Shown here piece after piece: positions 7,185 through 11,189 of a stretch of 11,189 nucleotides of DNA (position 1 is its first letter; each line of letters begins with the position of its first letter). Location of the stretch: positions 1 through 11,189 of the forward strand of contig JASHRB010000551.1 in assembly GCA_030037575.1 (NCBI GenBank), read 5' to 3'. The notes below the pieces were generated by a model. That model was given only the letters and a program-made list of their open reading frames with translations, ran no database searches and had not been told where the DNA came from. This stretch comes from Candidatus Sulfotelmatobacter sp. (GTDB lineage: Bacteria; Acidobacteriota; Terriglobia; Terriglobales; Acidobacteriaceae). A program made the translations under genes and the position numbers.

Positions 7185-8012
7185 GTGAATTACGTTCGCA
7201 AGACATACACCGGGCCGCTTCAGGCCGTGATTTTGGATTGGGCTGGGACCACGGTGGATTATGGCAGCCTAGCCCCTGTCCGCGTGCTGCAGCAGATCTT
7301 TGCCGCGCGAGGAATTCAGGTCAGTGAAGACGAAGCACGCCAGGATATGGGCCTTCTCAAAAAGGATCACATTCGCGCTCTTCTCGGTTATCCACGGATT
7401 CGCGCGGCATGGGAAGAGCAACATCGGCATGTCCCCGGCGAGCCGGAGGTGGAAAGCCTGTTTGCTGATTTCATTCCCCGGCAGATAAAATGCCTGGTTC
7501 AGAGCGCCGCGCCGATTCCAGGTGCTGTCGAGGCGGTGCGCCGATCGCGCGATCGCGGTCTCAAGATTGGAAGCACCACGGGCTATACACGGCCCCTACT
7601 GGAGCTTCTGCTGCGCCACAGTTCCACCCAAGGCTATGCACCTGATTGCGCTCTCTGTCCCGACGATGTGGGAGCGGGACGTCCGCTTCCCTGGATGATT
7701 TATGAGAACGCGGTTCGCATGAAGGTATGGCCACTCGAAGCCATCGTCAAGGTGGGCGACACGATCAGTGATCTTGAGGAAGGCTTGAATGCCGGTACAT
7801 GGGTCGTCGGGGTCGCACAGACTGGCAACATGATTGGGGTGACGGAAGAAGTATGGCGGGACTGGCCGGAATCAGAACGATCAAAGCGCCTGCAAGATGC
7901 GCGGGACAAACTGCTGACCGCCGGCGCGCACTATGTGATCGAGACGTTGGCCGATTTCGATGGAGTACTCGATGAAATTGAGGCGCGGCTGCGGGCAGGC
8001 GAGCGGCCATAG
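7185..8012 (+). CDS. phnX: phosphonoacetaldehyde hydrolase (phosphonatase)
   Basis: A HAD-superfamily enzyme that cleaves the carbon-phosphorus bond of phosphonoacetaldehyde to acetaldehyde and phosphate, the second step of 2-aminoethylphosphonate degradation. The 275-aa protein (start GTG 7185) is full length. Family residues are all seen: nucleophile Asp18 in VILDWAGTTVDYG (with Ala20 as in phosphonatases rather than the usual second Asp), Schiff-base Lys59 in MGLLKKDH (41 residues after the Asp, as in the Bacillus cereus enzyme), GSTTGYTR, the Arg of AGRPLPW, and the acidic pair of KVGDTISDLEEG. The cap domain lies between the nucleophile and STTGYTR. The gene stands alone on the + strand, followed by a decayed transporter and then by phnW on the opposite strand, unlike the usual phnW-phnX operon. 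It is expected to be cytosolic and active. Confidence 0.95.
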   Translation: MNYVRKTYTGPLQAVILDWAGTTVDYGSLAPVRVLQQIFAARGIQVSEDEARQDMGLLKKDHIRALLGYPRIRAAWEEQHRHVPGEPEVESLFADFIPRQIKCLVQSAAPIPGAVEAVRRSRDRGLKIGSTTGYTRPLLELLLRHSSTQGYAPDCALCPDDVGAGRPLPWMIYENAVRMKVWPLEAIVKVGDTISDLEEGLNAGTWVVGVAQTGNMIGVTEEVWRDWPESERSKRLQDARDKLLTAGAHYVIETLADFDGVLDEIEARLRAGERP

Positions 8013-8073
8013 TCTCTTCGCCCGCGCATCGCGGAACCATCCCCGGGCAACGACGACTATCAAAGCCGGCCGG

Positions 8074-8540
8074 TTATTGTGCTGGCAGGTGCTGACCATC
8101 GCACTCATGCTGGTCGATTACTCCGCTTATTATGTTGGCCGCTCGGATTATTTCGTGGCGCTAACCGTTGATCGCGGACGAGTTAGCCGCCCGCGGCCCT
8201 GCTGCCGACTTTGTGCCCATTGGCCTGAGTGCTAGTCGCTCGCTTGGAGTGAGGGCGTATGCCGCGGGCAAGTTTTCCGCCGGTGCCACCTCTGACTTTT
8301 GGGGGGGCAAGCGCAACTTTCTCGGCAGCTTGATTGGCTCCGCGGCCTTCACTCTGCTGTTCGCACGGGCGGGCTGCCATTGTTTACTCTGGCCCGGATC
8401 GGCACCGCCAGGTCCAGTCGCTCGCCTGGGAAGGCATGATGGAAGGGCGCTTTTCCCATACTCGCAGTCGTGATTTGGCTCTCCAGTCTGGCTGCGCCAC
8501 TGTTTCGCCATGGCCTTGGGACCAAAGCGATGATCCCTGA
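8074..8540 (+). pseudogene. decayed MFS transporter (OPA / GlpT-UhpC-like) remnant
   Basis: Pieces of one organophosphate-type MFS transporter follow in order but in changing frames. From about 8074: WQVLTIALMLVDYSAYYVGR, then SDYFVAL, resembling helix 1 of GlpT/UhpC-like carriers. From about 8168: LIADELAARG and, further on, AAGKFSAGATSDFWGGKR and NFLGSLIGSAAFTLLFA (helices 2-3, with the MFS loop DFWGGKR). From 8374: LPLFTLARIG. From 8415: QSLAWEGMM. From 8453: FPYS. From 8470: VIWLSSLAAPLFRHG. That is at least five frame changes in under 500 bases, and only about the first third of a transporter of about 430 aa remains before phnW begins on the other strand. It directly follows phnX, so it was probably the phosphonate or organophosphate uptake gene. 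Homology is judged from remembered family patterns, not from a search. Confidence 0.82.
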
Positions 8541-8557
8541 AGCAGACCAACTGAGGG

Positions 8558-9685
8558 CTACGCGGTGACGGAGGCAACTCCCATCTCTTCCAGAACCCGC
8601 CGCATCTTCTTGAGCAGCGCCTCGACGTCCGGCGGAGACAACTGCCCAATGGTCCCTACTCGAAAACACGGCTCGGCCGTCAACTTGCCGGGATAAATGA
8701 TGAACCCCAATTCACTCAGTCGCGCGCAGAAGTCTTCAAAGCGAAACCGAGGGTGGCTCGGATAACGGAACGTAGTGATGATGTAACTCTGGTCCTCAGG
8801 TGCAAGATACGCCTCGAAGCCCATTCCCGCCATCCCGCCCATCAAGGCCGTGTGGTTCGCGCGATAGCGCGCGGCCCGGCCGGACACGCCGCCCTCCATT
8901 TCCAGTTCGAGCAAAGCCTGATAGAACGCCAGCAGTGCGTGCGTTGGGGGAGTGAAGCGGAATTGGCCGTCGGACTCGAAGCCTGCCCACTGCGCGTACA
9001 GATCGAGGCTCAACGTGCGTGCCCGGCATTTCGCTTCGAGTAGCCGATCGCGCCGCGCCAGCACGAAGGCGAAGCCGGGGACGCCTTCGATGCACTTGTT
9101 CGCCGAAGAAATCAGGAAATCGACGCGGGTCGCGGCAAGATCCACAGGTATGGCTCCAAAGCTGCTCATGGCGTCAACGATGTACACGGCTCCTGCGCCC
9201 TTGGCCACGGCTCCGATTTCTTCAATGGGATTCACTATGCCCGTGGTCGTTTCGCAATGGACCACCGCCGCGTGTGTTATGCCATGCGACGCCGCGAGAC
9301 GCTCTTCCACTGCCTTCGGCGAGATTTTGCGGTTTTCCGCCGTCTCCAATGTCTCGGTTTCAATCGCGTGGATGCGCGCCATCTGCGTGATGCGGCGTCC
9401 GTACGCTCCGTTCACCAGCACCAGCAGCTTGCCCTCGCGGGGGATCGCCGAGGAAATCACCGATTCGATGGCGAAGGTGCCGCTGCCCTGCACGAGGACG
9501 CATTCGTATGCACCCCCGTTGTTTGGGGCGGCCGCTCCTCCGATCGTCAGCAAGCGCTCACGAATCTTGCGCACCGTCCCCAGGAAATCGCGGTCGCGCG
9601 AGCCTGCGTCGTGCAACATTGCTCCCTTTACCGCCGCGCTGGTGGTGAGCGGCCCGGGAGTGAACAACAACTTTCTGCTGGTCAT
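8558..9685 (-). CDS. phnW: 2-aminoethylphosphonate--pyruvate transaminase
   Basis: A class V, PLP-dependent aminotransferase that converts 2-aminoethylphosphonate and pyruvate to phosphonoacetaldehyde and alanine, making the substrate of PhnX. Started at the ATG at 9685 it has 375 aa and the family N-terminus MTSRKLLFTPGPLTTS. The upstream ATG at 9724 adds 13 residues without a ribosome binding site and is less likely, though the AGAGGG before 9685 is also rather far away. Visible landmarks are VQGSGTFAIES (cofactor phosphate area), CETTTGIVNP, the PLP-ring Asp171 in YIVDAMSSFGAIP, and the Schiff-base Lys197 in SANKCIEGVPGF. The catalytic set appears complete. It is convergent with phnX and preceded by a 400-base spacer rich in palindromes, so it probably has its own promoter and control. 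Confidence 0.95.
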   Translation of the reverse strand: MTSRKLLFTPGPLTTSAAVKGAMLHDAGSRDRDFLGTVRKIRERLLTIGGAAAPNNGGAYECVLVQGSGTFAIESVISSAIPREGKLLVLVNGAYGRRITQMARIHAIETETLETAENRKISPKAVEERLAASHGITHAAVVHCETTTGIVNPIEEIGAVAKGAGAVYIVDAMSSFGAIPVDLAATRVDFLISSANKCIEGVPGFAFVLARRDRLLEAKCRARTLSLDLYAQWAGFESDGQFRFTPPTHALLAFYQALLELEMEGGVSGRAARYRANHTALMGGMAGMGFEAYLAPEDQSYIITTFRYPSHPRFRFEDFCARLSELGFIIYPGKLTAEPCFRVGTIGQLSPPDVEALLKKMRRVLEEMGVASVTA

Positions 9686-9754
9686 AATGGAAGTGGTCCC
9701 TCTCTCGCCGCGAGATACTAACATGCGGTAAAGCGCCGTACCCGATGTGGCGCC

Positions 9755-9768
9755 GTAAAACGTTTTAC
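9755..9768. promoter_or_regulatory. perfect 14-bp palindrome, probable operator of phnW
   Basis: GTAAAACGTTTTAC reads the same on both strands and lies 70 bases before the phnW start codon. The A/T arms around a central CG resemble operators of LacI/GalR-type repressors, although no such regulator is in the window. One copy of the repeat GCGCCGTA overlaps its left edge. The function is inferred from position and symmetry only. Confidence 0.45.
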
Positions 9769-9857
9769 TCTTTCCTCGACAGATCGGTCATGTGGCCCGT
9801 CGGCCACGGAAGTGATCCGGGTACCGGCTTACCGCGATTCGTAATGACAAGTCTTAG

Positions 9858-9869
9858 GAAGTCGACTTC
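9858..9869. repeat. perfect 12-bp palindrome
   Basis: GAAGTCGACTTC is fully self-complementary. It sits about 170 bases before the phnW start, which is far for an operator. It may be a second protein-binding site or chance. Confidence 0.4.
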
Positions 9870-9884
9870 TCGACCGAACTTCCG

Positions 9885-9917
9885 GAGCGCCGTTTGATCG
9901 GTACGGGGACGGCGCTC
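9885..9917. repeat. hairpin with 8-bp GC-rich stem
   Basis: GAGCGCCG (9885-9892) pairs perfectly with CGGCGCTC (9910-9917) across a 17-base loop, and a further T-A pair extends the stem inward. There is no T-run on the - strand side, so it is not a standard terminator for the dioxygenase gene, although it lies downstream of it. Confidence 0.45.
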
Positions 9918-10093
9918 ACCCGCCGACCCCTGCCACACCGCCGCGTACGGGTCCGGGCGCGGCCGTTCGAGTTGGTTGCGCTAACCGCCATCGATGAATG
10001 TCGCAACTCCGGCGAGTGGAAGTAAGCCTGGCAAAGCCCCACCGGAGAGGGCCTGGGCCCGAGCAAGATACCAGGGGGCCGAGTCCGCCGCAA

Positions 10094-10837
10094 TCACTTG
10101 GCCGGTTCCCAGCCTTCGGGCAAGATATCAAATGCCAGCGTGTCCCGGTAGGCGAACTCATTGCCCTCCAGCACGGCCACCGGCGTCAACATGTGCCAGA
10201 GACGGTCATCGTCGAAAATGTAACACTCCCCCGGCTCGTGCATTGTGAAGCGATCCATCTCGTGCTTGTCATTGTCAGTTATGATAACTTCGCCGCCCTG
10301 CGCCCCGCAGCGGCTCAGTAGATGCGTGGCGATGTATTTCTCGCCGTCTTTGTGCAGTCCTGGCGGGCTTGTATCGCACGGCCGGCGCGGCGTAGCGGTA
10401 AACCGGATCACGTGCATGTTCACTAAATACCTCGTGGCAATATGCGAGAGCGGCAGATATTGCAGGTGATAAGCAATCATCTTGCGAACCCCCATGGACT
10501 CGGCGATTTCCTGGGGCAGCGGAGCGTACTCACGCGCCTGGCCACCGAGCGTGGTGTTGTATTTTTTCAGCTGCACGTAGGGAGTACTATCTTCGATCGG
10601 CCGTACCTTCACGCCCCCCTCGACGATCTCTGCCCTGAGCCGGTTTAACGAACGACGGCGGTCGCCTCCGTCGTAGTACTTGTCTCTCGGCAGGGACCAG
10701 GCCGCATGGGCTAGCGTTTCCAGCGCGCACGCCACCTCCAGGTCGATTCTGAGCGGCTGCCGACTGAATCCCCGCTCGACGAGTTCGTTTCGCAGCCTGG
10801 CATTGGCTTCAACCGGAATGAAGTCATCTTGGCTCAT
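10094..10837 (-). CDS. Fe(II)/2-oxoglutarate dioxygenase, PF10014-like (2OG-Fe_dioxy)
   Basis: A probable non-haem iron oxygenase that uses 2-oxoglutarate and O2 to hydroxylate a small substrate. Characterised relatives, such as the Bacillus isoleucine dioxygenase IDO, hydroxylate free amino acids. The 247-aa protein has the facial triad His162, Asp164 (LHKDGEKY) and His215 (DRLWHMLTPV), and Arg231 (AYRDTLAFDIL) as the likely 2-oxoglutarate anchor. The start is the ATG at 10837, which has AGGAG five bases upstream. The frame stays open to 10996, but that part overlaps the neighbouring peptidase gene and has no such signal. There is no signal peptide. It lies 408 bases upstream of phnW on the same strand and 70 bases after the S9 peptidase gene. 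A role in phosphonate use is possible but not shown; known phosphonate oxygenases such as PhnY belong to a different family (phytanoyl-CoA dioxygenase-like). Confidence 0.85.
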   Translation of the reverse strand: MSQDDFIPVEANARLRNELVERGFSRQPLRIDLEVACALETLAHAAWSLPRDKYYDGGDRRRSLNRLRAEIVEGGVKVRPIEDSTPYVQLKKYNTTLGGQAREYAPLPQEIAESMGVRKMIAYHLQYLPLSHIATRYLVNMHVIRFTATPRRPCDTSPPGLHKDGEKYIATHLLSRCGAQGGEVIITDNDKHEMDRFTMHEPGECYIFDDDRLWHMLTPVAVLEGNEFAYRDTLAFDILPEGWEPAK

Positions 10838-10842
10838 GATTT

Positions 10843-10847
10843 CTCCT
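10843..10847 (-). promoter_or_regulatory. ribosome binding site that sets the dioxygenase start
   Basis: On the - strand AGGAG is followed by AAATC and then the ATG at 10837. This is the clearest Shine-Dalgarno sequence in the window and decides against the longer frame starting at 10996. Confidence 0.8.
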
Positions 10848-10907
10848 GATAGGGCTTCTGCTCTGCCGTCGCTAACTCTCGGCTCCGGTCGGACCGCCAA
10901 AACTGAT

Positions 10908-11189
10908 TTAGTTTCCGGCTGGCACTCCTCCGTATTTTTCCAACCATTTGAGCTCTTCACGCACTTTAATCTTTCCGTGCCAGGGATTCTTGTCAAGCGA
11001 GTGGCCTTCGCCGGGAAAAATCAGAAGCGCGTTCGGGATGCCGAGCGAGTAGAGAGCGTGTTCGAGCAGATAGTCTTCGAGTACGGCGACGCGAATGTCC
11101 TCGGCGCCAGCAACCATGTGCGTGGGCGTGCGGACTTTGTCGATCTGGAAGATGGCGGCTTCGTCGTGGTAGCGTTGCGGGGCTTCCCA
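10908..11189 (-). CDS. S9-family (prolyl oligopeptidase-like) peptidase, C-terminal end
   Basis: The last 93 codons of a gene that continues beyond the right edge; the frame is open to 11189. It reads as the end of the alpha/beta-hydrolase domain of dipeptidyl aminopeptidase/acylaminoacyl peptidase-type enzymes. VRTPTHMVAGAEDIRV carries the position of the catalytic Asp (in EDIRV), and LLIFPGEGHSLD contains the catalytic His. The nucleophile Ser would lie outside the window. The tail WHGKIKVREELKWLEKYGG is typical of the final helix, which closes the fold. Such enzymes cut short peptides and are often exported, but the N-terminus is not visible. It is on the same strand as the dioxygenase gene, 70 bases upstream of it, so the two could share a transcript. 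Confidence 0.88.
   Translation of the reverse strand, partial: WEAPQRYHDEAAIFQIDKVRTPTHMVAGAEDIRVAVLEDYLLEHALYSLGIPNALLIFPGEGHSLDKNPWHGKIKVREELKWLEKYGGVPAGN

Larger units (their letters stand above)
9686..10093. other. 408-base spacer upstream of phnW, palindrome-rich
   Basis: No gene is supported. It holds an 8-bp direct repeat GCGCCGTA (9733-9740 and 9750-9757), a perfect 14-bp palindrome (9755-9768), a hairpin GTGGCC/GGCCAC (9792-9797 and 9802-9807), a perfect 12-bp palindrome GAAGTCGACTTC (9858-9869), a hairpin GAGCGCCG/CGGCGCTC (9885-9892 and 9910-9917) and GAGTTG/CAACTC (9969-9974 and 10004-10009). The half next to the dioxygenase gene (about 9920-10090) is very GC-rich. It could be a remnant of a mobile element or a structured RNA, but I do not recognise it. 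Confidence 0.5.

Noticed and set aside
6902..7327. Open frame of 141 codons on the + strand reaching into phnX
   Set aside because: It overlaps the start of phnX in another frame, its second half is plainly a frame-shadow of phnX, and no family is recognised.
8952..9731. Open frame of 259 codons on the + strand opposite phnW
   Set aside because: It lies almost wholly antisense to phnW, which has all its family motifs. The product is Arg/Ser/Pro-rich and has no recognisable domain, a usual shadow in GC-rich DNA.
9854..10161. Short - strand frames (about 80 codons) suggesting a mobile-element protein
   Set aside because: They have low-complexity Arg/Pro/Ser composition, no ribosome binding site and no recognised transposase, maturase or integrase motif. 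A group II intron domain V was looked for and not found.

Overview
The window looks like a piece of a bacterial chromosome, moderately GC-rich, with genes on both strands and several gene-poor gaps. The gene set (a TPR-CHAT protein, an S41 protease, an ECF sigma factor with a ZAS-type anti-sigma factor, an S9 peptidase and a phosphonate pathway) together with the protein wording suggests a soil Acidobacteriota or a relative. That placement is an inference from general familiarity, not from a marker gene.

Left part (1-3703, + strand): the 3' portion of a large TPR-CHAT protease gene overlaps by ATGA a gene for a PDZ-S41 protease, so two peptidases of unrelated fold are probably made as one unit. 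Both CHAT catalytic residues (His and Cys) are present. The S41 protein has its Ser, but Arg sits at the spacing where Prc/CtpA enzymes have the catalytic Lys. Middle part (3961-6487): a LysR regulator on the - strand stands head to head with an ECF-like sigma factor, which is followed by its membrane-bound anti-sigma partner carrying an HxxxCxxC zinc motif.

Right part (7185-9685): phnX and phnW encode the two steps of 2-aminoethylphosphonate (2-AEP) breakdown: transamination to phosphonoacetaldehyde (PhnW), then hydrolysis to acetaldehyde and phosphate (PhnX). They are convergent. The 540 bases between them hold a heavily frameshifted and truncated remnant of an OPA-type MFS transporter, which was probably once the uptake system. 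Further right on the - strand are a PF10014-type Fe(II)/2-oxoglutarate dioxygenase with a very good ribosome binding site, and the C-terminal end of an S9 (prolyl oligopeptidase-like) peptidase that runs out of the window.

Two gene-poor stretches deserve attention. Positions 6488-7184 hold no convincing gene and may be decayed coding DNA. Positions 9686-10093, upstream of phnW, carry a perfect 14-bp palindrome GTAAAACGTTTTAC, a second perfect 12-bp palindrome and several hairpins. No RNA gene, CRISPR array, intact insertion sequence or origin was recognised.
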